Shown here one piece after another: positions 42,341 through 50,921 of a stretch of DNA of 64,000 nucleotides; positions within the stretch are counted from its first letter, which is position 1; each line of letters begins with the position of its first letter. The position numbers and the translations under genes are program-made. The notes under the pieces were generated by a model, which had not been told where the DNA came from, made no database searches, and saw only the letters and a list, made by a program, of their open reading frames with translations. This DNA is from Streptomyces sp. CB02923 (GTDB taxonomy: Bacteria > Actinomycetota > Actinomycetes > Streptomycetales > Streptomycetaceae): contig NZ_LWKZ01000012.1 of assembly GCF_001905005.1 (NCBI RefSeq), forward strand, positions 1,169,061 to 1,233,060, in the 5' to 3' direction.

Positions 42341-43942
42341 GTGGACCAGCTGGCCCTGATGTTCGTCCTACTTCTCGGGGCCGTGGTCATGGTCCCGGTC
42401 GGTGACCGGCTGGGCCTGCCGTCGCCGGTCCTGATGACGCTCGGGGGCGCGGTACTGGCCCTGCTGCCGTTCGTACCGAACGTCGAGGTACCGCCGGAGT
42501 TCATCCTCCCGCTGGTACTGCCGCCGCTGCTCTACGCCGCCGTCCAGCGCACCTCCTGGCGGCAGTTCACGGCCAACATCCGGCCCATCTTCCTGCTGGC
42601 GGTGGCCCTGGTCTTCGCGACCACGGCCGCCGTCGCCGCTGTGGCACACGCCATCGTCCCCGGCATGCCGATCGCCGCGGCGGTGGTGCTCGGCGCCCTC
42701 GTCGCGCCGCCCGACCCGGTCGCCGCGACCGCCGTGGCGGGCAAGCTGGGCCTGCCCCGCCGGATGGTCTCCATCCTGGAGGGCGAGGGGCTGTTCAACG
42801 ACGTCACCGCGATCGTGCTCTACCACGTCGCGCTCGCCGCAGCCGTCAGCGGCTCCTTCTCGGTGCCCTCCGCGGTGGGCTCGCTGGTGCTGTCCGCGGT
42901 GGTGGCCATAGCCGTCGGTCTGCTGCTGGGGTGGGCCGCCAACAAGCTGATGGGCCTGCTGGGCGACCCGACGCTGCAGATCGGCCTGACGCTGCTGGTG
43001 CCGTTCGTCGCGTACGTCCTCGCCGAGGAGTTCGAGGGCTCCGGGGTGCTGGCGGTGCTGACCACCGCGCTGTTCCTCGCCGAGTACGCGGTGGACGCCG
43101 ACGACGTGATGGGCCGGCTGGCCGGCTACACCTTCTGGGAGATCGTCGACACCCTCGTCACCGGCGTCGCCTTCGGCCTGATCGGCCTGGAACTGCACAA
43201 CGTCATCAAGGTGGCCTCCGGCCGCTGGGGCGAGATGCTCGGAGTGGGCGCGGCCGTCGTGGTGGTCGTGGTGGGCGTCCGGCTGCTGTGGCTGCTGCCC
43301 GCCGCCTGGCTGGCCAAGCGGATGCACAAGCGCCGGGACTTCGACGAGGACATCCCGATGAGCTGGCGGGAGACCCTGATCATGTGGTGGTCCGGGATGC
43401 GCGGTGTGGCGTCCGTCGCGCTGGCGCTGGCCATCCCGTACACGATCGACGGCGGCGCGGACTTCCCGGCCCGCGACGAGATCCTCTTCATCGCCTTCGC
43501 CGTGGTGCTCTCCGGACTCGTCATCCAGGGCCTGTCGCTGCCCACACTCGTCAAGAAGCTGCGGGTACGGGCCGACACGGAGGCCGAGGAGAAGCTGGAG
43601 CACGAGCTGGCGCTGCGGGTGATCAAGGCGTCCAAGCGGCGGCTGAAGGAGATCCTGGAGGTCGAGGAACTGCCGGAGGAGATCAGCGAGCAGCTCGGCC
43701 GGCGCGCGTACGACATGGGCGCGCGCATCGCGCCGGACATCGTGGACGACGACCGGCGGGAGAACTTCGAAAAGCGCATCACCCGGATGAAGAAGGTGCA
43801 GCGCATCCAGAGCGAGATGCTCTCGGCGGCCCGCCACGAGGTGCTGGCGGCGCGCAGCGAGCCGGGCGCCGACCCGGAGATCGTGGACCGGGTGCTGCGC
43901 CAGCTGGACATGCGCAGCCTGCGGGGCGCTCCGCTGCCCTAA
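42341..43942 (+). CDS. CPA1-family Na+/H+ antiporter
   Basis: The 533-residue protein starts with GTG. About twelve membrane spans fill residues 1-410. APPDPVAATAVAGKLGLP (~122-139) and GEGLFNDVTAIVLYHVAL (~148-165) carry the ion-site residues of NhaP/NHE-type exchangers. A cytoplasmic helical tail (~415-533) is rich in Glu, Lys and Arg. It exchanges sodium or other monovalent cations for protons. It is convergent with the MscS gene, with a shared terminator hairpin between them. Confidence 0.9.
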   Translation: MDQLALMFVLLLGAVVMVPVGDRLGLPSPVLMTLGGAVLALLPFVPNVEVPPEFILPLVLPPLLYAAVQRTSWRQFTANIRPIFLLAVALVFATTAAVAAVAHAIVPGMPIAAAVVLGALVAPPDPVAATAVAGKLGLPRRMVSILEGEGLFNDVTAIVLYHVALAAAVSGSFSVPSAVGSLVLSAVVAIAVGLLLGWAANKLMGLLGDPTLQIGLTLLVPFVAYVLAEEFEGSGVLAVLTTALFLAEYAVDADDVMGRLAGYTFWEIVDTLVTGVAFGLIGLELHNVIKVASGRWGEMLGVGAAVVVVVVGVRLLWLLPAAWLAKRMHKRRDFDEDIPMSWRETLIMWWSGMRGVASVALALAIPYTIDGGADFPARDEILFIAFAVVLSGLVIQGLSLPTLVKKLRVRADTEAEEKLEHELALRVIKASKRRLKEILEVEELPEEISEQLGRRAYDMGARIAPDIVDDDRRENFEKRITRMKKVQRIQSEMLSAARHEVLAARSEPGADPEIVDRVLRQLDMRSLRGAPLP

Positions 43943-43947
43943 GGGGC

Positions 43948-43979
43948 CGGGGCGGGGTACGGCATCGCACCCCGCCCCG
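43948..43979. terminator. Hairpin between convergent antiporter and MscS genes
   Basis: Perfect 11-bp arms (CGGGGCGGGGT and its complement) enclose a 10-nt loop in the 42-bp gap between the two stops; it can serve both directions. Confidence 0.7.
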
Positions 43980-43984
43980 CACCG

Positions 43985-45112
43985 TCAGCCGTCCGCGCCC
44001 GGACCCTTGTCCAGGGTCCCCGGGCGCCGCTCGCCGTCCGTTTCCGCCAGGCGGGCGGGGTCCTGTCCGCCGTCGGGGGCGACGGCGGTGGCGACCCGCG
44101 GCAGCGCGTACGGGTGTTCCGCGCGCAGCCAGTCGATCATCCGCTCGCGGACCTCGCAGCGCACCGACCAGATGGAGTCCGAGTCACGGGCGGTGACCAG
44201 GGCGCGTACCTGGATCGTGGTCGGAGTGGTGTCGGTGACCACCAGGCTCCAGCCGCGGCCGTCCCAGTCGGTGCTGTTCTGCAGGATCTCGTGCAGCCGG
44301 TGCCGCATCTTCTCCACGGGCGCCGCGTGGTCGAGGTGGAAGAAGACCGTGCCGGTCATCTGCGCGCCCCCGCGCGACCAGTTCTCGAACGGCTTGCTCG
44401 TGAAGTACGACACGGGCATGGTGATCCGCCGCTCGTCCCAGGTCCGTACGGTCAGGAAGGTCAGGGTGATCTCCTCGACCGTGCCCCACTCCTTGTCCAC
44501 GACGACCGTGTCCCCGATGCGGACCATGTCGCCGAAGGCGATCTGCAGGCCCGCGAAGAGGTTGCCGAGGGTGGACTGCGCCGCCACACCGGCGACGATG
44601 CCGACCAGCCCGGCCGAGGCCAGCATGGACTGGCCGACCGTCTGCATCCTGGGGAAGGTCAGCAGCATCGAGGCCGCGGCGACGATGATGACGACCGCCG
44701 TGACCACCCGCTGGATCAGGGTGACCTGGGTACGGACCCGCCGGACCCGGGCGGCGTCCCGCGCGCCCGCGGCGTACCGGGAGTACGAGGACTCCACGAT
44801 GGCCGCCGACGCGCGGATGGCGAGCCAGGCGGTGGCCGCGATCAGGATCAGGGAGAGGATCTGGCCGAGACCGGCCTCGTGGTCCTCGATGAACTCCAGT
44901 CCGGTTCTGTCGTAGAAGCCGCGCAGCAGCGCGGTCACCAGCACCACTTGCAGGGGGACGCGGCAGCGCCGCAGCAGGCCCCACAGTGGCGTGTCCGGGC
45001 GGGCCGTGTCGGCCCGGCGCAGTGCCAGGTCGGCCAGCCAGCCCAGAACGAGCGTCACGACTATCGAGCCGCCTACGACGATGAGCGGACGAAGCACGTC
45101 CTCCATGGACAC
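43985..45112 (-). CDS. Small-conductance mechanosensitive channel (MscS family)
   Basis: The 375-residue protein starts with GTG 6 nt after AGGAGG. Four hydrophobic segments end in the pore helix LVGIVAGVAAQSTLGNLFAGLQIAF (split here as LVGIVAGVAAQS and TLGNLFAGLQIAF). The beta domain follows (DTVVVDKEWGTVEEITLTF, RRITMPVSYF). The C-terminus is cytosolic and acidic. It releases small solutes upon hypo-osmotic shock. The gene is divergent from the hydrolase gene, which starts 99 bp away. Confidence 0.9.
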   Translation of the reverse strand: MSMEDVLRPLIVVGGSIVVTLVLGWLADLALRRADTARPDTPLWGLLRRCRVPLQVVLVTALLRGFYDRTGLEFIEDHEAGLGQILSLILIAATAWLAIRASAAIVESSYSRYAAGARDAARVRRVRTQVTLIQRVVTAVVIIVAAASMLLTFPRMQTVGQSMLASAGLVGIVAGVAAQSTLGNLFAGLQIAFGDMVRIGDTVVVDKEWGTVEEITLTFLTVRTWDERRITMPVSYFTSKPFENWSRGGAQMTGTVFFHLDHAAPVEKMRHRLHEILQNSTDWDGRGWSLVVTDTTPTTIQVRALVTARDSDSIWSVRCEVRERMIDWLRAEHPYALPRVATAVAPDGGQDPARLAETDGERRPGTLDKGPGADG

Positions 45113-45210
45113 TTCGGTCCTCCTAGTTGTGGTCAGCTTCGTGCCGGTTCCTACTGACCGTAACTGGCACGATGGTGGAAGTGCGATCCAATGACAGGGA
45201 AGTGAATCCA

Positions 45211-45825
45211 GTGGCCTCTTCGTCCGCCTCGTCCTCCGCGCCGTCCGCGGCGCCTTCGACGGTTGTCCTGTTCCACTCGGTGTGCGGTCTGCGGCCCGCG
45301 GTGCACGCCGCCGCCGACCGGCTCCGCGAGGCCGGGCACGAGGTCGTCGTACCGGATCTCTTCGACGGGCGGACCGCCGAGACCGTCGAGGACGGCGTGG
45401 TGATCAAGGACGAGATCGGCAAGGACGAGCTGCTGCTCCGCGCGGTGACCGCCGCCGCGCCGTATTCCGACCGGGGCGTGGTCTACGCGGGCTTCTCCTT
45501 CGGTGGCGCGGTCGCGCAGAACCTCGCGCTGGGGGACGAGAAGGCGCGCGGGCTGCTGCTGATGCACGGGACCTCGGACATCGCCGACGACGCCTCGGTC
45601 GACGAGCTGCCCGTACAGCTGCACGTCGCCGACCCGGACCCGTTCGAGCCGCACGACTGGCTGAACGCCTGGTACCTGCGGATGGGGCGGGCCGGCGCGG
45701 ACGTGGAGGTCTACCGCTACCCGGGCGCCGGGCACCTGTTCACCGACCCCGGCCTGCCGGACTACGACGAGGAGGCCGCCGAGAGCGCCTGGAAGGTCGC
45801 CCTCGGCTTCCTCGACTCGCTGTAA
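45211..45825 (+). CDS. Dienelactone hydrolase family protein
   Basis: The 204-residue alpha/beta hydrolase starts with GTG 45211; GTG 45202 and ATG 45172 are in-frame alternatives. The nucleophile elbow is AGFSFGGA with Ser96, where classical dienelactone hydrolases have Cys. VADPDPFEP carries the acid and GAGHLFTDPGL the histidine. The substrate is unknown. The Ser/Ala-rich N-terminus is probably unstructured. Confidence 0.85.
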   Translation: MASSSASSSAPSAAPSTVVLFHSVCGLRPAVHAAADRLREAGHEVVVPDLFDGRTAETVEDGVVIKDEIGKDELLLRAVTAAAPYSDRGVVYAGFSFGGAVAQNLALGDEKARGLLLMHGTSDIADDASVDELPVQLHVADPDPFEPHDWLNAWYLRMGRAGADVEVYRYPGAGHLFTDPGLPDYDEEAAESAWKVALGFLDSL

Positions 45826-45859
45826 CGGCGAGGGACGGCAGAGCCCGGAACGGCGCGGA

Positions 45860-45929
45860 ACGGCGGGCGCACCCGGACGGCGCGAACAGCAGGCGCACCT
45901 GGAACGGCCGTGCCGGGTGCGCCCGCCGT
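45860..45929. terminator. Long inverted repeat between convergent genes
   Basis: Perfect 17-bp arms (45860-45876 and 45913-45929) are separated by 36 bp that contain another GGCGCACC copy. They lie between the dienelactone hydrolase and DsbA-like stops and are the likely bidirectional terminator. Confidence 0.7.
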
Positions 45930-45933
45930 GCGG

Positions 45934-46779
45934 CTACTTCTTCGCCGGGCCGAACTCGTCGTCGATCATCTTGTTGAAGTTGGCCGTGGCGAGCTGCTGG
46001 TACTGCTCCTTGGTCATCTGCTGCTGCGGGACCTGCGGCAGTTTGAGCTTCTTGTCGCCGTGCAGGAAGGCGGGCGTCCCGGTCACTCCCTTACGCCCGA
46101 AGAGCGCCGTCATGTCCATCGTCCACCGGTCGTACGTACCGTCCTTGACCGCGGCCTGGAACTTCTTGTTGTTCTTCAGCTCGGGTACCTGGTCGGCCAC
46201 CTCGATCAGCTTCTTGTCCTTGGCGTAGGCGTCGTCGGCCTCCTCGGGGTGGTTCTTCTCCGCGTACAGCGCGGTCTTGTACTTGAGGAACGCCTCCGGG
46301 CTCACGTTCAGGGCCGCGCCCAGCGCGCTGAGCGCGTTCTTGGAGCCCTCACCGCCCTGCCCGCCGTCGATGAACGTGTACATGGTGAAGCGGATCTTGT
46401 AGCGGCCGTCCTCCATGCCCTTCAGGAGGGCCGGACCGGCGCTCTGCTCGAAGCCCGCACAGGCCGGACAGCGGATGTCCTCGAAGACCTCCAGGGTCTC
46501 CTTCGCCTCCGGCTTGCCGATGACGATCTCGGTGCCGTCCTTGCCGCCGGTGTGCGCGGGTTTGACCAGGTCGGCCTCCTTGGCCGCCTCCCAGCCGGTG
46601 GGCTCGTTCGCCTTCATGATCCCGAAGCCGATACCGCCGGCTATCACGAGGACACCGACCACCGACCCCGCCACGACGAGCTGCCGGCGGACCTTCTCCT
46701 TCTTCTTCTGCCGGTCGCGCTCGGCCCGGATCCGCTCGCGGGCCGCCTGCTTGCCCGCCTGACTGTTGCGGTCGCTCAT
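45934..46779 (-). CDS. Membrane-anchored DsbA-like thioredoxin, copy 1
   Basis: The 281-residue protein has a basic cytoplasmic N-terminus (RQKKKEKVRRQL), one membrane span (~35-54), and an external thioredoxin-like domain with active site Cys104-Pro-Ala-Cys107 and a cis-Pro region GVTGTPAF. It probably oxidises or isomerises disulfides of exported proteins. It begins 5 bp after the 5-TM membrane gene (46785-47540). A closely similar pair lies directly upstream (47699-49259), so this is a two-gene tandem duplication. Confidence 0.88.
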   Translation of the reverse strand: MSDRNSQAGKQAARERIRAERDRQKKKEKVRRQLVVAGSVVGVLVIAGGIGFGIMKANEPTGWEAAKEADLVKPAHTGGKDGTEIVIGKPEAKETLEVFEDIRCPACAGFEQSAGPALLKGMEDGRYKIRFTMYTFIDGGQGGEGSKNALSALGAALNVSPEAFLKYKTALYAEKNHPEEADDAYAKDKKLIEVADQVPELKNNKKFQAAVKDGTYDRWTMDMTALFGRKGVTGTPAFLHGDKKLKLPQVPQQQMTKEQYQQLATANFNKMIDDEFGPAKK

Positions 46780-46784
46780 GGTGC

Positions 46785-47540
46785 TTACCGACTCCCTGTC
46801 CCGATTCCCTTGGTACGTGCCGTGGTGGACCCCCGCTGTACGGGCAGCGGCGGACCGCGCCGTACGACGCAGTGCCCGAGCCGGAACAGCGGCCGGGGGA
46901 GGGGGAGACGGCGTACGGGCAGAACCTGGCGGCGCACCGGAAAGGGACCGGCGGCGTCCGCGGAGGCCAGCAGCAGCACCGGCCGGAACGCGCAGGCCGG
47001 CACGGCGCGCAGCAGCCCCTCCAGCGCGGCGTCGCCGCGCCACAGCCAGGCCGCGGCCAGCAGCCCGACGGCGACATGCGCGATGAGCAGCAGCCAGGGG
47101 AGCACCGCCGGACCGGCCGGGGGCACGGGCAGCCACGGGTGGGCCTCCCCCATAGGGGAGATGCTCCCGTCCCGGGCGAGCGGCGTGCCCAGCTCACCGC
47201 CCCTGCACAGCAGGTCCACGCCGACCGAGCGCAGCGGCCCGGTGACCGGGCCGCCGGCCTGCCCGTAACAGGTGTGCTGCCCGGTGGTGAAGACGGTGTC
47301 GGCGGCCAGTTCCACCGGGACGAGAAGCCCGGCGATGTGCCGGAAGCCGCGCTCGCGGTCCGCCAGGACGTACGCGAGGGCGAACACCGCCGCACCGACC
47401 GGGACGAGCGTGGACAGCGCCACCGGGGTGCGGGTGAGCAGGACGTGCGAGGTGGTGGACAGGGTCACGCACAGCGTGGTGAACACCGCGGCGCGTACCG
47501 CGCGCAGTGGGACACCCGGCCGTGCCCCGGTCCGCTCCAT
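46785..47540 (-). CDS. Five-span membrane protein paired with DsbA-like protein, copy 1
   Basis: The 251-residue protein has about five membrane spans. The loop between spans 3 and 4 carries GQHTCYGQAGGPVTGPLRS and VDLLCRGG, with cysteines shared with copy 2. The pattern PVELAADTVF precedes it. I do not recognise the family. Its tight coupling to a DsbA-like thioredoxin and its paired extracytoplasmic cysteines suggest a redox partner in the role of DsbB or VKOR, but the motifs are neither DsbB nor VKOR, so this is inference. The C-terminal 70 residues are Arg/Pro-rich. Confidence 0.7.
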   Translation of the reverse strand: MERTGARPGVPLRAVRAAVFTTLCVTLSTTSHVLLTRTPVALSTLVPVGAAVFALAYVLADRERGFRHIAGLLVPVELAADTVFTTGQHTCYGQAGGPVTGPLRSVGVDLLCRGGELGTPLARDGSISPMGEAHPWLPVPPAGPAVLPWLLLIAHVAVGLLAAAWLWRGDAALEGLLRAVPACAFRPVLLLASADAAGPFPVRRQVLPVRRLPLPRPLFRLGHCVVRRGPPLPVQRGSTTARTKGIGTGSR

Positions 47541-47698
47541 GCCCGGAGTCTGCCATGGACACGGCGATGTGCCGGGTCAAGATTTGGCATCGGCGGACCC
47601 GCGGTCACCGGGTACGGCGACGGCCGGCGCGCGGTGTGCACGCCGGCCGCGGGAGCCGTCCGCCGGAGCCCCGGACCGGGGCCCGGGAGCGGCTTCGG

Positions 47699-48538
47699 TC
47701 AGCCCTTCATGGCCTTGTCGACAGCCGCGGTGAACGCCTCCGGCGTGGACGGGGCGACCTTGCCGTTCGCGGAGTCGGTGCCCAGCACCGTGTCGTCCAT
47801 CTTGACCGTCGGCGTGCTCTTGACGTCCTTGAAGCCGTTGAAGGTCTTGGACATCTCCATCGCCCAGCGGTTGTACGTACCGGCCTTCACCGCGTCCTGG
47901 AACGTGGCGTTGCCCTTCAGGGCGGGCACCGTGTCGGCGACCTTGAGCAGGTAGTCGTTCTCGGCGAACTTGTCCTGCCGCTCGTCGGGGTGGAACTCCT
48001 TCGAGAACAGCGCCTCCTTGTACTTCAGGAAGGCGTCGGTGCTCACGTTGAGCGCGGCCCCCAGCGAGCTGAGCGCGTTCTTGGAGCCGGTGCCCTGGAG
48101 GTTGTCGTCCAGGAAGGTGCCCAGGTGGATGGAGGCCTTGTACTTGCCGTCCTTCAGATCCTTCTGGATCGTCTCGCCGACGTTCTGCTCGAAGCCCGCG
48201 CAGCCCGGGCAGCGGGCGTCCTCGAAGAGCGACAGCGTGTGCTTGGCGTCCTTCTTGCCGACGGTGATCTCCGTGCCGTTCTTGCCGGAGGTGTTGGCCG
48301 GCTGGACCAGCTTGGCGCTCGCCGCGTCGGACCACTTGGCGGAGCCGCCGCCCGAGTCGCCGCCACCCGAGTTGGCCACGGCGACGCCGATACCGCCCGC
48401 GACGGCCAGCACGGCGACGATCGCACCGCCGACGGTCAGCTGCCGGCGGACCTTCTCCTTCTTCTTCTGCCGCTCGCGCTCGACGCGCAGCCGCTCGCGG
48501 GCTGCCTGCTTGTTGGCCTGGCTGTTGCGGTTGCTCAT
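47699..48538 (-). CDS. Membrane-anchored DsbA-like thioredoxin, copy 2
   Basis: The 279-residue paralogue of the 45934-46779 protein shares nearly the same first 34 residues (NRNSQANKQAARERLR and KKKEKVRRQL). One membrane span is at ~35-55, followed by a Gly/Ser linker. The active site is Cys110-Pro-Gly-Cys113 and the cis-Pro region is VKSTPTVK. The CPGC dipeptide differs from CPAC in copy 1, which may change redox potential. The ribosome site is CAGGAG. It follows its own membrane gene by 61 bp. Confidence 0.88.
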   Translation of the reverse strand: MSNRNSQANKQAARERLRVERERQKKKEKVRRQLTVGGAIVAVLAVAGGIGVAVANSGGGDSGGGSAKWSDAASAKLVQPANTSGKNGTEITVGKKDAKHTLSLFEDARCPGCAGFEQNVGETIQKDLKDGKYKASIHLGTFLDDNLQGTGSKNALSSLGAALNVSTDAFLKYKEALFSKEFHPDERQDKFAENDYLLKVADTVPALKGNATFQDAVKAGTYNRWAMEMSKTFNGFKDVKSTPTVKMDDTVLGTDSANGKVAPSTPEAFTAAVDKAMKG

Positions 48539-48599
48539 GACTGTCCTGCTCCTGAGAAAGGTGTGAACGGGTACCTGTCCGGAAGCCGCGGCCCGAAGG

Positions 48600-49259
48600 C
48601 TACGCAGCGAGGGAACAGGGCGGTCCACGCCGTACGACGCAGTGCACGAGCAGCGGGACGGCCCGCGGGGCGGACGCGGCACGCGCGGGCCGGGAGGCCG
48701 GGCGGTGCGGCACGGGCAGCGCCCGTACGCACGCCACCGCCAGCAGCAGCGGCCGGAACGCGAACGCCGTCACGGCCCCCAGCAACCGGGCCAGCGCCGC
48801 CTCTCCCCGCCGCAGCCAGGCCGCCGCGAGCAGCCCCACGGAGACATGCGCGGCGAGCAGCAGCAGCCACGTCGAGACGGGCGCCGGGTCCTCCCCGGAC
48901 AAGTGCGCCAGGGGAGCGCCCACATTGCCGCCGCCGCACAGCAGGTCCACGCCCAGGGACCGCAACGGCCCGGTGACCGGACCGCCCGCCTGCCCGTAAC
49001 ACGTGTGCTGACCTGCGCTGAAGACCGTGTCGGCGGCCAGCTCCAGCGGAACGAGCAGCGCGGCGATCCGCCAGAAGCCGCGCTCCCGGCCGGCCAGCGC
49101 GTACGAGACGGCGAAGACGGCGGCCGACAGGGCGGCGACGGTGGTCAGCGGCAGCGGCATCCGGGACAGCAGCACATGACCCGCGGCGGACAGCGTCACG
49201 CACAGCGCCGTGAAGAGCGCTGCGCGCAGTGCCCGCAGGTGTGCCGCCGAGATGTCCAT
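48600..49259 (-). CDS. Five-span membrane protein paired with DsbA-like protein, copy 2
   Basis: The 219-residue paralogue of the 46785-47540 protein has spans at ~13-32, 37-55, 62-83, 128-149 and 155-177. The shared loop reads GQHTCYGQAGGPVTGPLRS then VDLLCGGG. HCVVRRGPP near the C-terminus is also common to both copies. The 76-bp upstream gap to DUF2252 must hold the promoter of the four-gene set, unless transcription comes through DUF2252. Family unknown. Confidence 0.7.
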   Translation of the reverse strand: MDISAAHLRALRAALFTALCVTLSAAGHVLLSRMPLPLTTVAALSAAVFAVSYALAGRERGFWRIAALLVPLELAADTVFSAGQHTCYGQAGGPVTGPLRSLGVDLLCGGGNVGAPLAHLSGEDPAPVSTWLLLLAAHVSVGLLAAAWLRRGEAALARLLGAVTAFAFRPLLLAVACVRALPVPHRPASRPARAASAPRAVPLLVHCVVRRGPPCSLAA

Positions 49260-49347
49260 TGCAGCGAGTCTGCCACGGCCCGGTGTAAGTGTGGACTAAG
49301 AGGCGCGAACCCGTTGCGCCTCCGCCGCCCTCACTCCGTGGCCCGGC

Positions 49348-50691
49348 TCACAGACCGGGGATACGGCCGTTGCGGAAGAGGTCCACGAACGTCTGGTGGT
49401 CGGCGCGGGCCCGCGCGCCGTACGCGTGGGCGAAGTCCACCAGCAGCCGGCCGAAGCCCTCCTCGTCGGCGGCGATGGCCGCGTCGATGGCGCGCTCGGT
49501 GGAGAACGGCACCAGGGAGTGGCCGCTCTCGTCGTCCGCGGCGGCGTGCATCGTCGCCGTCGCCCGGCCCAGATCGGCGACGACCGCCGCGATCTCCTCC
49601 GGGTCGTCGATGTCCGACCAGTCCAGATCGACCGCGTACGGGGAGATCTCGGCCACGAGCTGGCCGGCGCCGTCCAGCTCGGTCCAGCCCAGCCACGGGT
49701 CGGCGTGGTCCTGGAGGGCGCGCTGCGAGATCACCGTGCGGTGGCCCTCGTGCTGGAAGTAGCCGCGCACCCGCGGGTCGGTGATGTGCCGGGAGACGGC
49801 CGGGGTCTGCGCCTGCTTCAGGTAGATCACGACGTCGTTCTCCAGGGCGTCGCTGTTGCCCTCCAGCAGGATGTTGTACGAGGGCAGGCCCGCCGAGCCG
49901 ATGCCGATGCCGCGGCGCCCCACCACGTCCTTGACGCGGTAGGAGTCCGGGCGGGTCAGGCTGGACTCGGGCAGCGTCTCCAGATAGCCGTCGAACGCCG
50001 CCAGGACCTTGTAACGGGTCGCGGCGTCCAGCTCGACCGTGCCGCCGCCCGCGGCGAAGCGGCGCTCGAAGTCGCGGATCTCGGTCATCGAGTCGAGCAG
50101 GCCGAAGCGGGTCAGCGAGCGGGCCATCCGCAGCGCGCCCAGCAGCGGCCCGTCGGCGGTGTCCAGGGTGAACGGCGGCACGTCGTCGTCCTTGGCGCCG
50201 GTGGCCAGGGCGTGGATGCGCTCGCGGTACGCGGTGGCGTAGATCCCCACCAGCTCGCTGATCTGCTCGTCGCTCAGCGCCTTGGCGTAGCCGATCAGGG
50301 CGACGGAGGCGGCGAAGCGCTTGAGGTCCCAGGTGAAGGGGCCGACGTACGCCTCGTCGAAGTCGTTGACGTTGAAGATCAGCCGGCCGGTGGCGTCCAT
50401 GTACGTGCCGAAGTTCTCCGCGTGCAGATCGCCGTGGATCCACACCTGGCCCGTGCGCTCGTCCTCGTACGGACCGCTGCCGGGGCCGCCGTCCTGCGCC
50501 TGGAGATCGTGGTAGAAGAGGCAGGCCGTGCCCCGGTAGAAGGCGAAGGCGGAGGCGGCCATCTTCCGGAACTTGACCCGGAAGGCCGCCGGGTCGGCGG
50601 CGAGCAGCTCCCCGAAGGCGGTGTCGAAGACGGCGAGGATCTCCTCGCCGCGCTGAGCGGCGTCCGGCGCCGGGACGAGCTGGGACGACAT
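49348..50691 (-). CDS. DUF2252 protein (kinase-like fold)
   Basis: The 447-residue protein starts at an ATG 9 nt after AGGAGG. DUF2252 motifs are present: FYRGTACLFYHDL, IHGDLHAENFGTY (resembling the catalytic loop of aminoglycoside/choline kinases), and FNVNDFDEAYVGPFTWDLKR (an Asp-rich metal loop). GSAGLPSYNILLEG follows. The family is widespread in actinobacteria without a settled function. Phosphotransfer is suggested by the fold only. Confidence 0.9.
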   Translation of the reverse strand: MSSQLVPAPDAAQRGEEILAVFDTAFGELLAADPAAFRVKFRKMAASAFAFYRGTACLFYHDLQAQDGGPGSGPYEDERTGQVWIHGDLHAENFGTYMDATGRLIFNVNDFDEAYVGPFTWDLKRFAASVALIGYAKALSDEQISELVGIYATAYRERIHALATGAKDDDVPPFTLDTADGPLLGALRMARSLTRFGLLDSMTEIRDFERRFAAGGGTVELDAATRYKVLAAFDGYLETLPESSLTRPDSYRVKDVVGRRGIGIGSAGLPSYNILLEGNSDALENDVVIYLKQAQTPAVSRHITDPRVRGYFQHEGHRTVISQRALQDHADPWLGWTELDGAGQLVAEISPYAVDLDWSDIDDPEEIAAVVADLGRATATMHAAADDESGHSLVPFSTERAIDAAIAADEEGFGRLLVDFAHAYGARARADHQTFVDLFRNGRIPGL

Positions 50692-50921
50692 CGCGGGGTG
50701 CCTCCTGAGGCAAGTGGTGCGGACGGGTGTGCCGCCTCTTCCAACGGCCGAGGCTACTCACGAGTGCCCGCCACCCCTCATCGAGGCGCTGCGCGCCGCA
50801 GCCCGCCCGCCCGTCACCCGACCGGGGACCGTGCGCCACCCCCGCGGATTGTCGGTGGGGGGTCGTAGACTTCACAACCGTCGCTTCCCCCAGCCGCTAC
50901 TTTTCCCGGAGGTCTTCCGCC

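Noticed and set aside
46785..47540. Vitamin K epoxide reductase (VKOR) assignment of the five-span membrane protein.
   Set aside because: It has no CXXC in the expected helix and lacks the VKOR Ser/Thr pattern; only the gene context suggests a similar role.
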